Origin: DATARH01 sp036008175
GTDB taxonomy: Bacteria; Pseudomonadota; Alphaproteobacteria; ATCC43930; CGMCC-115725
NCBI GenBank assembly: GCA_036008175.1
Contig: DASYOB010000147.1
Span: forward strand, 89,733-153,732
DNA length: 64,000 nucleotides
Direction: 5' to 3'
Positions 42,967-51,740 of the stretch are shown here, one piece after another (within the stretch, counting starts at the first letter, position 1; the number at the start of each line of letters is the position of its first letter). A model generated the notes under the pieces. The model searched no databases. It was not told the origin of the DNA and saw only the letters and a list, made by a program, of their open reading frames with translations. The position numbers and the translations under genes were made by a program.

Positions 42967-44058
42967 ATGGCTGACACGGACGACATCCTGTTCGGGCAGG
43001 ACGACGGGGTGGCGACCGTCACTTTGAACCGGCCGCAGGCATTAAATGCTTTCACGCTTGGGATGTATCGCGCCCTCGCGCCGATGCTGCGGCAATGGGC
43101 CGAGGATCCGGATGTTCGCGCCGTGCTGATCCGCGGCACCGGCGAGCGCGCCTTCTGCGCCGGCGGCGACATCCGCGCGATCTACGAGGCCGGGCGTGGC
43201 ATATCCGGCGACCGCGAGCTCACGTCGGTCTTCTTTCGCGAAGAATACGAGATCATTCGGCACATCCACCGCTTCCCGAAGCCGTATCTCGCGATCATCG
43301 ACGGCATCACGATGGGCGGCGGCGCCGGGGTATCGGTCAACGGCGCCTACCGGATCGCGACAGAACGCACCCTGGTGGCGATGCCGGAGACCGGGATCGG
43401 CCTCTTTCCCGATGTCGGCGCAACCCGCTTTCTGAACCTGTGCCCCGGCCACATCGGCCGCTATCTCGGACTGACCGGCGCGCGGCTCGGGCCGGCCGAT
43501 GCGCTCTATTGTGGATTTGCGACTCATTTCGTGCCGCGCGGGCAGGTGCCGACTGTCGTAGAAGAACTCGGGCGAGTGGCGTGGCAAGCCGGAGCGGCGG
43601 CGCAGCAGGTCGAGGATGTGCTCGCGCGGTTCAGCGCCGATCCCGGCGTGCCGCCTCTTGCCGCCCGGCGCGCGGCGATCGACCGCTGCTTTGGGCTCGA
43701 TACCGTCGAGGCGATCGTTGCGGCGCTCGACCGTGAAGCCGCTTCGGGCGGGACCGACAGCGAATGGGCCGCGGAAACCCGCGCCGGGCTGCAGGCCAAA
43801 TCGCCGACCAGCCTGAAGATCACCCTGCGCCAGCTGATCGTCGGACGGCGATTCGGCATCGAGGACGCCCTCGCGCTCGAATACCGGCTGACCCAGCACA
43901 TGATGGCCAGCCACGATTTTTATGAGGGTGTCCGCGCCGTCGTCATCGACAAGGATCAGAAGCCGCGCTGGCACCCGGGAACGCTCGCCGAGGTCACGGA
44001 GGCTATCGTCGATAGCTATTTCAGCCCGATCGGTGACTATGAACTGAAATTCTCATAA
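42967..44058 (+). CDS. 3-hydroxyisobutyryl-CoA hydrolase (enoyl-CoA hydratase superfamily)
   Basis: A 363-residue crotonase-fold hydrolase. It shows ATVTLNRPQALNAFTLGMYR, the oxyanion-hole GERAFCAGGDIRAIYEAG and ITMGGGAGVSVNGAYRIATE, and the Glu-containing MPETGIGLFPDVGATRF; the extended C-terminus (RLTQHMMASHDFYEGVRAVV) marks the HIBYL-CoA hydrolase group. It cleaves 3-hydroxyisobutyryl-CoA in valine breakdown. The next gene encodes the following enzyme of that pathway. Confidence 0.93.
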   Translation: MADTDDILFGQDDGVATVTLNRPQALNAFTLGMYRALAPMLRQWAEDPDVRAVLIRGTGERAFCAGGDIRAIYEAGRGISGDRELTSVFFREEYEIIRHIHRFPKPYLAIIDGITMGGGAGVSVNGAYRIATERTLVAMPETGIGLFPDVGATRFLNLCPGHIGRYLGLTGARLGPADALYCGFATHFVPRGQVPTVVEELGRVAWQAGAAAQQVEDVLARFSADPGVPPLAARRAAIDRCFGLDTVEAIVAALDREAASGGTDSEWAAETRAGLQAKSPTSLKITLRQLIVGRRFGIEDALALEYRLTQHMMASHDFYEGVRAVVIDKDQKPRWHPGTLAEVTEAIVDSYFSPIGDYELKFS

Positions 44059-44116
44059 AATTGACACTTGCCTTCAACGGTGCGACGGATCAATCCGGGC
44101 CGTTAAGGAGTCGGGT

Positions 44117-45016
44117 ATGACGTCGATTGGTTTTATCGGCCTCGGCAATATGGGCGCGCCGATGGCGGCGAATCTGCTGAAGGCCGGGCATCAGGTCACC
44201 GGCTTCGATGTCGTTGCCGATTCGGTCAAGGCCTTGGTCGAGAACGGCGGCAGCGCCGCGGGGAGCGCGCCGGAAGCGGCGGGCGCGGGAGAAATCGTCA
44301 TCACGATGCTGCCGGCGGGCCAGCAGGTGCGGCAGGTTTACCTCGGGCCCGACGGCGTAATCGCCCGCGCGCGCAAAGGTGCATTGCTGATCGACTGCTC
44401 GACGATCGATGTCGCGACCGCGCGCATGGTTGCCTCGGCGGCCGCCGAGGCCGGCTTCCTTATGCTCGACGCTCCGGTTTCCGGCGGGGTCATCGGCGCC
44501 GAGGCGGCAACGCTTACCTTTATGGTCGGCGGCGAGCCGGAGGCCTTCGCGCGGGGCGAGCCGGTTTTGCGCGCCATGGGCAAGACGATCGTCCATGGCG
44601 GGCCGGCAGGCAACGGTCAGAGCGCCAAGATCTGCAACAACATGATCCTCGGCGCCTCGATGATCGCGGTATGCGAGGGATTCGCGCTCGCCGAAAAACT
44701 CGGGCTTTCAGCTCAAATCCTATTCGATATAGCCAGCAAGTCGACGAGCCAGTGTTGGGCGATGACCAGCTATTGCCCGGTGCCGGGGCCGGTGCCGGCG
44801 GCGCCGTCGAACCGCGGCTACGCCCCCGGCTTTACCGCGTCTATGATGTTGAAAGATTTGCGTTTAGCGCAGCAGGCGGCCGGGGCGACCGCCGCCGCGA
44901 CACCGCTCGGTGCGGCGGCGGCAAACCTCTATCAGCTCTTTGTCGACAGCGGGTCTGGCGGGCTTGATTTTTCCGGCATAATGCAGTTCTTGCGGCGCCC
45001 CGAGCCGAAGCGATGA
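44117..45016 (+). CDS. mmsB: 3-hydroxyisobutyrate dehydrogenase
   Basis: A 299-residue NAD-dependent beta-hydroxyacid dehydrogenase. The Rossmann motif is GFIGLGNMGAPMAANLLKAG; the substrate loop is LDAPVSGGVIGAEAATLTFM; the catalytic Lys is in NGQSAKICNNMILGASM (about residue 173). It converts 3-hydroxyisobutyrate to methylmalonate semialdehyde. AAGGAG is well spaced before ATG 44117. Follows the CoA hydrolase by 58 bases, consistent with a valine catabolic operon; the final enzyme (mmsA) is not in the window. Confidence 0.95.
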   Translation: MTSIGFIGLGNMGAPMAANLLKAGHQVTGFDVVADSVKALVENGGSAAGSAPEAAGAGEIVITMLPAGQQVRQVYLGPDGVIARARKGALLIDCSTIDVATARMVASAAAEAGFLMLDAPVSGGVIGAEAATLTFMVGGEPEAFARGEPVLRAMGKTIVHGGPAGNGQSAKICNNMILGASMIAVCEGFALAEKLGLSAQILFDIASKSTSQCWAMTSYCPVPGPVPAAPSNRGYAPGFTASMMLKDLRLAQQAAGATAAATPLGAAAANLYQLFVDSGSGGLDFSGIMQFLRRPEPKR

Positions 45017-45077
45017 AACCAAAATTTAACGAAACTACCGTTAACTTGTCTCCGATCACGCGCCGAGCGAGGCTGGC

Positions 45078-45551
45078 ATGAACAATGGTTATCTAGAGGT
45101 GATTTCGCTGGTCGAGCGGCTTCACCGACACTTTCTCGAAGTGGTGAAACTCGAGCTCGACGGGCTTGGGATTCACGACATCAACAACGTGCAGGGCATG
45201 ATGTTGTTCAACATCGGCGACGCCGAAATGACCGTCGGCGAGCTGACCCTGCGGGGCTGCTATCTCGGCTCCAACGTCTCCTACAACGTCAAGAAGATGG
45301 TCGAGAACGGCTATCTCGCGCAGGAGCGTTCGGTGCACGATCGCCGCTCGATCCATGTCAAGCTCACCGACAAGGGTCGTACCTTGCGCGACCGGCTGAG
45401 CGGGATGCATCGCCGGCACATCGAGCTGTTGAAGCAGACCGCGGTCACCGAGGGCGATCTCGACGGCGTCGTGACGACGCTGCGCCGGCTCGAGCGCTTT
45501 TGGATCCGCGCCAGCGATCTGGTCCAGCGGCCGGGGCAATTCGCTGCCTGA
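45078..45551 (+). CDS. MarR-type winged-helix regulator (LdtR-like)
   Basis: A 157-residue winged-helix protein. The recognition region is LTLRGCYLGSNVSYNVKKMV (about residues 56-75) and the wing is ERSVHDRRSIHVKLTDKG. The overall pattern, including NNVQGMMLFNIGDAEMTVGE, matches the LdtR-like group of alphaproteobacteria, whose known member controls an L,D-transpeptidase and stress tolerance. Targets here are unknown; no operator was identified in the short upstream spacer. Confidence 0.85.
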   Translation: MNNGYLEVISLVERLHRHFLEVVKLELDGLGIHDINNVQGMMLFNIGDAEMTVGELTLRGCYLGSNVSYNVKKMVENGYLAQERSVHDRRSIHVKLTDKGRTLRDRLSGMHRRHIELLKQTAVTEGDLDGVVTTLRRLERFWIRASDLVQRPGQFAA

Positions 45552-45629
45552 TCTTACACAGGTCTTTTTTCAGGTGACCGGGCGGCGGCGGACTGCGAGT
45601 CTCTTTGGAGACCTCACGGGAGCCGCCGC

Positions 45630-46067
45630 ATGCCATCCTCCTCGCCTCCTCTCGCCGAGCTAGCGCCCGGACTCAGCGCCGCCGGCAAGCTCGATCGTAG
45701 CGATATCGAGGGGCTCGCCAGCGCCGGCGTGCGCACGATCATCAACAATCGCCCAGACGATGAAGATCCGGGGCAGCTATCCGCGGCCGACGCGCGCCGG
45801 ATTGCGGAAGCGCACGGCGTCGCCTATCACCACATCCCGGTCACCGCCGCGAGCCTGTCGCGCGCCGATGTCGACGCCTTCGCCCAGGTGCTCGCCTCGG
45901 CCGAGCAGCCGATCGTCGCGCATTGCCGCAGCGGCACTCGCTCCACCCTGCTCTGGGCGTTGACGCGGATGCGCGAGGGCGCCGACCCGTTCGCGCTCGT
46001 CGCCGAAGCGGCGCGCCACGGCATCGACATCGCCGCGCTGCCGGCCATCGCCACCCGATTGCGGTAA
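45630..46067 (+). CDS. TIGR01244/DUF442 phosphatase-like protein
   Basis: A 145-residue protein of the cysteine-phosphatase fold. The P-loop is AHCRSGTRSTLLWAL (about residues 105-119) with the C-x5-R signature. Upstream motifs ELAPGLSAAGKL and ASAGVRTIINNRPDDE fit the TIGR01244 family, often fused to or near sulfur-oxidising persulfide dioxygenases. It is convergent with the glutaryl-CoA dehydrogenase gene. Substrate not known. Confidence 0.85.
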   Translation: MPSSSPPLAELAPGLSAAGKLDRSDIEGLASAGVRTIINNRPDDEDPGQLSAADARRIAEAHGVAYHHIPVTAASLSRADVDAFAQVLASAEQPIVAHCRSGTRSTLLWALTRMREGADPFALVAEAARHGIDIAALPAIATRLR

Positions 46068-46092
46068 AACTGCAGCGTGGGCGCGGTACGGA

Positions 46093-47307
46093 TCAGCCGC
46101 CGAACGCCGGGATGCCCGTCTGGGCGCGGCCCAGAATCAGCGCATGGATGTCGTGCGTGCCCTCATAGGTGTTGACGGTTTCCAAGTTCATCAGGTGACG
46201 GATCACGTGGAACTCGTCGTGGATGCCGTTGCCGCCATGCATGTCGCGGGCAAGCCGGGCGACATCGAGCGCCTTGCCGCAATTGTTGCGCTTCAACATT
46301 GAGATCGCCTCGGCCGGGCAGCGCTCCTCGTCCTTGAGACGCCCCAACCGTAGGCAGGCGATCAAGCCCAAGGTGATCTCAGTCTGCATGTCGACGAGCT
46401 TTTTCTGGATCAGCTGGTTGGCGGCCAGCGGTCGGCCAAATTGCTTGCGATCCAGCGTGTAATTCCGGGCCGCGTGCCAGCAGAATTCGGCGGCGCCGAG
46501 CGCGCCCCAGGCAATGCCGTAGCGCGCGTTGTTGAGGCAGGAAAACGGGCCGCGCAGCCCCTTCACTCCCGGCAACAGGTTTTCCTCGGGCACCAACACG
46601 TCGTCCATAACGATCTCGCCGGTCGCCGAGGCGCGGAGGCTGAACTTTCCCTCTATCTTCGGCGCGGACAGCCCGGCCATCCCCTTGTCGAGGATAAAGC
46701 CGCGGATCACTCCGTCCTCGGTCTTCGCCCAGACCACGAACACGTCGGCGATCGGCGCGTTGGTGATCCACATCTTGCTGCCGCGCAGCCGATAGCCGCC
46801 GGGCGCGGCCTTGGCGCGCGTTTCCATGCTGCCCGGATCCGAGCCGTGATTGGGCTCGGTCAGGCCGAAGCAGCCGTCCCATTCGCCGCTCGCCAGCTTC
46901 GGCAGATATTTCTGGCGCTGCGCCTCGGTCCCGAAATCCCAGATCGGGTACATGACGAGGCTGGACTGCACGCTCATCGCCGAGCGGTAGCCGCTGTCGA
47001 CCCGCTCGACCTCGCGCGCGATCAAACCGTACGAGACGTAGTTCGCGCCGGCGCAGCCGTAACCTTCGATGGTCGAGCCGAGAAAGCCGAGCGCGCCCAT
47101 CTCGTTCATGATCTCGCGGTCGAAGCGCTCCTCGCGGTTGGCGGTCAAGACGCGCGGGAACAGCTTTTCCTGGCAATAGGCTCGGGCGCTGTCGCGCACT
47201 AGCCGCTCCTCCCCGCTGAGCATGTCTTCGAACAGCAGTGGATCGGCCCAATCGAAAGCGGCGTCGGCCGGCGTGACGGGCCGAATTTCGGCGGCGGTGC
47301 GGCTCAT
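46093..47307 (-). CDS. gcdH: Glutaryl-CoA dehydrogenase
   Basis: A 404-residue acyl-CoA dehydrogenase. Diagnostic features are DWADPLLFEDMLSGEERLVR at the start, EREVERVDSGYRSAMSVQSS-like sequence (seen as EVERVDSGYRSAMSVQSSLV), FGLTEPNHGSDPGSMETRA and the catalytic Glu in NTYEGTHDIHALILGR. It oxidatively decarboxylates glutaryl-CoA to crotonyl-CoA in lysine/tryptophan catabolism, passing electrons to ETF. ATG 47307 with GAGGA upstream is chosen over a much longer frame. Confidence 0.95.
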   Translation of the reverse strand: MSRTAAEIRPVTPADAAFDWADPLLFEDMLSGEERLVRDSARAYCQEKLFPRVLTANREERFDREIMNEMGALGFLGSTIEGYGCAGANYVSYGLIAREVERVDSGYRSAMSVQSSLVMYPIWDFGTEAQRQKYLPKLASGEWDGCFGLTEPNHGSDPGSMETRAKAAPGGYRLRGSKMWITNAPIADVFVVWAKTEDGVIRGFILDKGMAGLSAPKIEGKFSLRASATGEIVMDDVLVPEENLLPGVKGLRGPFSCLNNARYGIAWGALGAAEFCWHAARNYTLDRKQFGRPLAANQLIQKKLVDMQTEITLGLIACLRLGRLKDEERCPAEAISMLKRNNCGKALDVARLARDMHGGNGIHDEFHVIRHLMNLETVNTYEGTHDIHALILGRAQTGIPAFGG

Positions 47308-47387
47308 CGGCGTCCTCGGGGAGCGGCAGACACATTCCAGATAATGTCTATACGCGGGCGCGGCTATACGCCGGTCTCGGCCAAACG

Positions 47388-47413
47388 AAAAGGGCGCCAT
47401 ATGGCGCCCTTTT
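47388..47413 (-). terminator. Intrinsic terminator after the MucR-type gene
   Basis: AAAAGGGCGCCAT / ATGGCGCCCTTTT is a perfect 26-bp inverted repeat with A- and T-runs on the ends, 34 bases beyond the MucR stop on the minus strand. It is symmetrical and could work in both directions. Confidence 0.85.
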
Positions 47414-47447
47414 GCGATCCTCTCGCGGCAGCTTGCCGCCGGCCAAT

Positions 47448-47894
47448 CTATTTCTTGCCGCCCCGCGCGGAATGGCGGCCAGTACCGCGACCGAGGCCTA
47501 TCTTCTTCGCGAACTCGGAGCGCTGCTCGGCATATTTCGGCGCCACCATCGGATAATCGGGCGCCAACCCCCACTTCGCCCGATATTCGTCAGGTGTCAT
47601 GTTGTAAGTGGAGCGCAGGTGCCGTTTTAGCATCTTTAGTTTCTTGCCGTCCTCCAGGCAGACGAGATAGTCCGGAGTAATCGATTTGCGGATCGGCACA
47701 GCCGGTTTCAGCGGCTCCGGCGGCGGCTCCGCGGCCTGTCCTTCGAGACCGCGCAACGAGTTGTACACGGCGTGGATCACATCAGCCAGCTGCCCAGTCG
47801 CCAGCGTGTTGTTGCTGACGTAGGCCGACACCACGTCGGCCGTCATCCGCAACAGTTCATCCTCCGCCGCCTTAGGCGCTGCTGATTCGACCAT
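47448..47894 (-). CDS. MucR/Ros-family transcriptional regulator
   Basis: A 148-residue zinc-finger regulator. The N-terminus is helical (VSAYVSNNTLATGQLADVI, a dimerisation region), and the DNA-binding finger spans SITPDYLVCLEDGKKLKMLK then RHLRSTYNMTPDEYRAKWGL (about residues 72-111), including the family Cys and His ligands. MucR proteins control exopolysaccharide, motility and cell-cycle genes in alphaproteobacteria. AGAGGGAG precedes ATG 47894, and a good promoter and a terminator bracket it as a single-gene unit. Confidence 0.95.
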   Translation of the reverse strand: MVESAAPKAAEDELLRMTADVVSAYVSNNTLATGQLADVIHAVYNSLRGLEGQAAEPPPEPLKPAVPIRKSITPDYLVCLEDGKKLKMLKRHLRSTYNMTPDEYRAKWGLAPDYPMVAPKYAEQRSEFAKKIGLGRGTGRHSARGGKK

Positions 47895-47931
47895 GTCTCC
47901 CTCTATCGCTCTTTGGCGTCATCGTTGCGTC

Positions 47932-47960
47932 ATAATCGCAGAGCGAATTTCCGCTGTCAA
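47932..47960 (-). promoter_or_regulatory. Putative mucR promoter
   Basis: On the minus strand TTGACA (47960-47955) and GATTAT (47937-47932) have a 17-base spacer, ending ~37 bases before the MucR ATG. Confidence 0.6.
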
Positions 47961-48175
47961 CCGAAACTCTGGAGAGAGCACAGTAATACCGAATAAGCAG
48001 CCTTCGCCAGAACTTGCCGAGATGAAGGAATGTTGATCCCGGCTTTGTGCTAAGCCGATCAATCGTGCAACAGGTCAATTGTTGTGCTTGGCTATCGGCG
48101 GATTTGACGAATGATGCAAGCGGGCCCGCTGTTGGGTCCTTCTAAATGTCGCGAGGGCCGATTTATGGTAGCTGG

Positions 48176-48204
48176 CTGACAGCGGCACCCGAGATATGGT
48201 ATAT
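48176..48204 (+). promoter_or_regulatory. Putative glyA promoter
   Basis: CTGACA (48176-48181) and GTATAT (48199-48204) are separated by 17 bases. The rest of the 47895-48284 gap contains the mucR promoter and a GGCGCC/GGCGCC hairpin near 48219-48238 in the glyA leader, but no gene or riboswitch that I recognise. Confidence 0.4.
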
Positions 48205-48284
48205 CGCATCGCGCTGGCGCCTCCCTGGGGCGCCCTTCTGTCCCCGAGAGGTGTTCCCTGGCGATCTCCCCAGCATCCCCGCTA

Positions 48285-49580
48285 TTGGCCAACCGCGCTC
48301 TCAGCTTCTTCCGCGACTCCTTGTTCGACGCCGACCCGGAAGTGGCGGCGGCGATCCGCCGCGAGGCCGATCGCCAGCAATCGCAAATCGAGCTGATTGC
48401 GAGCGAAAATATCGTTTCGCAAGCGGTGCTCGAAGCGCAAGGTTCGGTACTGACCAATAAATATGCGGAAGGCTATCCCGGCCGGCGTTATTACGGCGGG
48501 TGCGAGTATGTCGACATCGCCGAGCGGCTCGCGATCGATCGTGCCAAGCGCCTCTTCAACTGCGGTTTTGCCAATGTACAGCCGCATGCCGGCGCCCCGG
48601 CCAACCAGGCTGTGTTCCTGGCCCTTCTGGCGCCCGGCGACACGATACTCGGCTTATCGCTCGCTGCCGGGGGACATTTGACGCATGGCGCGCCGCCGAA
48701 CCTGTCGGGCAAGTGGTTCCGCGCAGTGACCTATGGCGTGCGCGCCGAGGACGGCCGCATCGATTACGACGAGGTCGAGCGCCAAACGGAAGTGCACCGA
48801 CCGAAGCTGATCATCGCCGGCGGCAGCGCTTATCCGCGGATCATCGATTTCGCCCGGTTCCGCGCGATCGCCGATCGCTATGGTGCCTACCTGATGGTCG
48901 ATATGGCGCATTTCGCCGGCCTTGTTGCCGGTGGGGTGCATCCAACCCCGCTCCCGCACGCGCACGTGGTAACGACAACGACGCACAAGACCCTGCGCGG
49001 CCCGCGCGGCGGGATGATCCTGTGCAATGATCCGGAAATCGCCCGCAAAATCGATTCCGCGGTTTTCCCGGGGTTGCAGGGCGGCCCGCTGATGCATGCG
49101 ATCGCCGCAAAGGCGGTGGCGCTGGGCGAAGCTCTGCAGCCGGACTTCGCGCGCTATGCCCGCGCCTTGATCGAGAACGCCCAGATCCTCGCCGAGACGC
49201 TAATGGAGAATGGGCTCGCCATCGTCTCCGGCGGCACTGACACGCATCTGTTGCTGGTGGACCTGCGCCCGCTAGGATTGACCGGTCGCGATGCCGAGCA
49301 GGCGCTGGAAAGCGCCGGGATCACCTGCAACAAGAACGGCATCCCCTTCGATCCCCAAAAGCCGGCGGTGACCTCGGGCATTCGCCTCGGTTCGCCCGCC
49401 GCGACGACCCGTGGCTTCGGCCGCGCCGAATTCCGCCAGATCGGCGATTGGATCGCGCATGTGCTGCGCGGATTGGCGGTGACGCCGGGTGGGGATGCTG
49501 CGATCGAGACGCGAGTGCGCGGCGAGGTTGTGGGGCTTTGTGCTCGCTTCCCGATCTACCCGGACCGGGGCGATCAATGA
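48285..49580 (+). CDS. glyA: Serine hydroxymethyltransferase
   Basis: A 431-residue PLP enzyme that converts serine to glycine and loads tetrahydrofolate. Motifs include QIELIASENIVSQAVLEAQG, NKYAEGYPGRRYYGGCE, the PLP lysine in VVTTTTHKTLRGPRGGM (about residue 230) and GGTDTHLLLVDLR. The marked start is TTG 48285, which has no ribosome site; CTG 48258 lies 6 bases after GAGAGG and would add nine residues, so the true start is uncertain. Followed by nrdR, a common alphaproteobacterial arrangement. Confidence 0.96.
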   Translation: MANRALSFFRDSLFDADPEVAAAIRREADRQQSQIELIASENIVSQAVLEAQGSVLTNKYAEGYPGRRYYGGCEYVDIAERLAIDRAKRLFNCGFANVQPHAGAPANQAVFLALLAPGDTILGLSLAAGGHLTHGAPPNLSGKWFRAVTYGVRAEDGRIDYDEVERQTEVHRPKLIIAGGSAYPRIIDFARFRAIADRYGAYLMVDMAHFAGLVAGGVHPTPLPHAHVVTTTTHKTLRGPRGGMILCNDPEIARKIDSAVFPGLQGGPLMHAIAAKAVALGEALQPDFARYARALIENAQILAETLMENGLAIVSGGTDTHLLLVDLRPLGLTGRDAEQALESAGITCNKNGIPFDPQKPAVTSGIRLGSPAATTRGFGRAEFRQIGDWIAHVLRGLAVTPGGDAAIETRVRGEVVGLCARFPIYPDRGDQ

Positions 49581-49628
49581 GGCAGGGGCCCGCGACAGTA
49601 GGACGGGCGCGAGAAGGCGGAGGAGGAA

Positions 49629-50087
49629 ATGCGCTGTCCGTTCTGCGGCGCGGATGACACCCAGGTCAAGGATTCGCGGCCGACCGAGGATCGCGCGGCG
49701 ATCCGGCGGCGCCGATTCTGCGCCAATTGCGCCGCGCGCTTCACCACCTTTGAGCGGGTCCAGCTGCGCGAGCTGACCGTCGTCAAGAAGAACGCGCAGC
49801 GCGAGCCCTTCGATCGCGACAAGCTCGCCCGATCGATCTATGTGGCGTTGCGCAAGCGCCCGGTCGAGCCCGAGCGCGTCGAGCGCATCATCAATTCGCT
49901 GGTGCGCCAGCTGGAAAGCTCGGGTGAGACGGAAATCCCGAGCGACATGGTCGGCGAGTTGGTCATGGAGGCGCTGTCGACCCTCGACCAGGTTGCGTAT
50001 ATCCGCTTTGCTTCGGTCTACCGCAATTTCCGCGAAGCCAAGGATTTCGGCGAGTTCGTCGGTCGGATCGCTGCGGATGGCGATTGA
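49629..50087 (+). CDS. nrdR: Transcriptional repressor NrdR
   Basis: A 152-residue repressor of ribonucleotide reductase genes. The zinc ribbon is in MRCPFCGADDTQVKDSRP and RRFCANCAARF (Cys 3, 6, 31, 34), and the ATP-cone domain (residues ~49-139) contains VVKKNAQREPFDRDKLARSI and DQVAYIRFASVYRNF. Lies between glyA and ribD; its stop overlaps the ribD start by 11 bases. Confidence 0.97.
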   Translation: MRCPFCGADDTQVKDSRPTEDRAAIRRRRFCANCAARFTTFERVQLRELTVVKKNAQREPFDRDKLARSIYVALRKRPVEPERVERIINSLVRQLESSGETEIPSDMVGELVMEALSTLDQVAYIRFASVYRNFREAKDFGEFVGRIAADGD

Positions 50088-51264
50088 GGCAGAGCTACCC
50101 GCCGTCTCTGCTAACGAACCGCGACCCCCGCGCGACCGCCCCCCGATGCAGGCCGCGCTGGCGCTCGCCCGCCGTGGCCTCGGCAATGTCTGGCCTAATC
50201 CGGCGGTCGGCTGCGTCGTCGTCAAGCAGGGACGCGTGGTCGGCCGCGGCTGGACCCAGCCGGGTGGGCGGCCGCACGCCGAGACCGAGGCGCTGGCGCG
50301 CGCCGGCGAGGCGGCGCACGGCGCTACCGCGTATGTGACGCTCGAACCGTGCAGCCATTGGGGCCAGACCCCGCCTTGCGCGGAGGCACTGATCGCGGCC
50401 GGCCTGAATCGCGTCGTCGTCGCCGTCGAAGACCCGGACCCGCGCGTCGCGGGATCCGGGTTTGTCCGGCTGCGCGAGGCTGGGCTGTCGGTCGAGACCG
50501 GCCTATGCGCGACCGAAGCGGCCGAACTCAATGTCGGTTTTTTTCAGCGTGTTCGCTTCGGCCGGCCGCTGGTGACATTGAAGCTAGCGGCCTCGCTCGA
50601 CGGCCGCATCGCCACCGCGAGCGGGGAAAGCCGCTGGATCACCGGCGAGGCCGCGCGCGAGCGCGCGCACCTGCTGCGGGCCGAGCACGATGCGGTGCTG
50701 GTCGGGACCGGCACGGTTCTCACCGACGATCCACAACTCACTTGCCGCCTTCCCGGACTTGCGGAGCGGTCGCCGATAAGGATCGTCCTGGACCGGCAGC
50801 TGCGCATTTCGCCGGGTGCGCACGTCTTGGCCGAGGCGGCACAGGCGCCGACATGGGTGGTGACCTCGCACTCGGCCGACGAGAAACGGCAGTCGGCGTT
50901 GCGAACGGCGGGAATAGAAATCATAGCGGCCAAAATCGACGCCTCGGGCCGCATCGATCTGACCGCCGCTCTTGGCCTGCTCGGCCAACGCGGCCTGACA
51001 CGGCTTCTGGTAGAAGGCGGCGGGCAACTGGCAGCTGCGCTATTGCGCGCCGACCTCGTCGACCGGCTCGTCTGGATCGGTGCTCCGGTGGCAATCGGCG
51101 GTGACGGCATTCCCGCCGTCGCCGCACTAGGCGTCGAGGCGCTAGCTGCGGCGCCGCGCTTCGAGCATGTCGCGACCGAGATCGTCGGCGGCGACGTGCT
51201 CTCGCTTTTTCGGGCACGCCGCGATCAGCCGGGCGGCGCACCCAAACAGGAACAGGGCGGTTAG
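50077..51264 (+). CDS. ribD: Bifunctional riboflavin deaminase/reductase
   Basis: A 395-residue enzyme. The N-terminal zinc deaminase domain has RPHAETEAL and PCSHWGQTPPCAEAL (Zn-binding His/Glu and two Cys); the C-terminal reductase domain has VTLKLAASLDGRIATASGES, AVLVGTGTVLTDDPQLTCR and LLVEGGGQLAAALL. It performs the second and third steps of riboflavin synthesis. ATG 50077 overlaps nrdR; ATG 50146 is an alternative closer to the core. The stop shares TTAG with the convergent gene's stop. Confidence 0.95.
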   Translation: MAIEAELPAVSANEPRPPRDRPPMQAALALARRGLGNVWPNPAVGCVVVKQGRVVGRGWTQPGGRPHAETEALARAGEAAHGATAYVTLEPCSHWGQTPPCAEALIAAGLNRVVVAVEDPDPRVAGSGFVRLREAGLSVETGLCATEAAELNVGFFQRVRFGRPLVTLKLAASLDGRIATASGESRWITGEAARERAHLLRAEHDAVLVGTGTVLTDDPQLTCRLPGLAERSPIRIVLDRQLRISPGAHVLAEAAQAPTWVVTSHSADEKRQSALRTAGIEIIAAKIDASGRIDLTAALGLLGQRGLTRLLVEGGGQLAAALLRADLVDRLVWIGAPVAIGGDGIPAVAALGVEALAAAPRFEHVATEIVGGDVLSLFRARRDQPGGAPKQEQGG

Positions 51265-51560
51265 AGATTGCCGCAGTGCCGGTCGAGGATGACCGGTATC
51301 GCAACCCCGCCCTGGGTGCTGCCGGGGCCGAAGCTCTGGCCCGGCGCCAGGCTCACCGTCGACCCGTTGTCGAAATTCATCGTGGTGGGGCTGACCACGG
51401 TCCAGCCACCCGCGCCCCAGCGCTGAAACGCTCCACAGCTCACGCTCGCATCGGCGTCATTGACCGATGGCGCGGCATAGACCGGGCCGGCGGCGGCGCC
51501 GACGAGCAACAGCGTCGCAGCCGCGACCAACAGACGAGCCCGGTTCCGGATCTTGGTCAT
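51261..51560 (-). CDS. Small exported hypothetical protein
   Basis: A 99-residue protein with a signal peptide (residues 1-29, ending VYAA). The mature part has two Cys (VSCGAFQRW and RHCGNL) that could form one disulfide, and a region STVSLAPGQSFGPGSTQ. It runs against the rib genes and overlaps ribD by 4 bases. AGGAGG precedes ATG 51560. No family recognised. Confidence 0.6.
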   Translation of the reverse strand: MTKIRNRARLLVAAATLLLVGAAAGPVYAAPSVNDADASVSCGAFQRWGAGGWTVVSPTTMNFDNGSTVSLAPGQSFGPGSTQGGVAIPVILDRHCGNL

Positions 51561-51740
51561 GCGCGTACCTCCTCTTCATCAACCGCAAGCGGCCGACTGT
51601 TACTGGCGCCGCAAGCGGCGATACTTCATTCAGATTGACAACACCGCACGGCCGAGATCGACACCGATGGAGCTGCCGCCAAGCCTTCGACCGTGTGAAA
51701 GGCGCTGGCTAATCGGCCGCCGGGCTCCTAGGTTACGGCC

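Noticed and set aside
47895..48284. Glycine or SAM riboswitch before glyA
   Set aside because: Only a simple GGCGCC hairpin is present; no aptamer core was recognised.
51561..51740. FMN riboswitch before ribE
   Set aside because: None of the conserved RFN helices could be traced in the short spacer.
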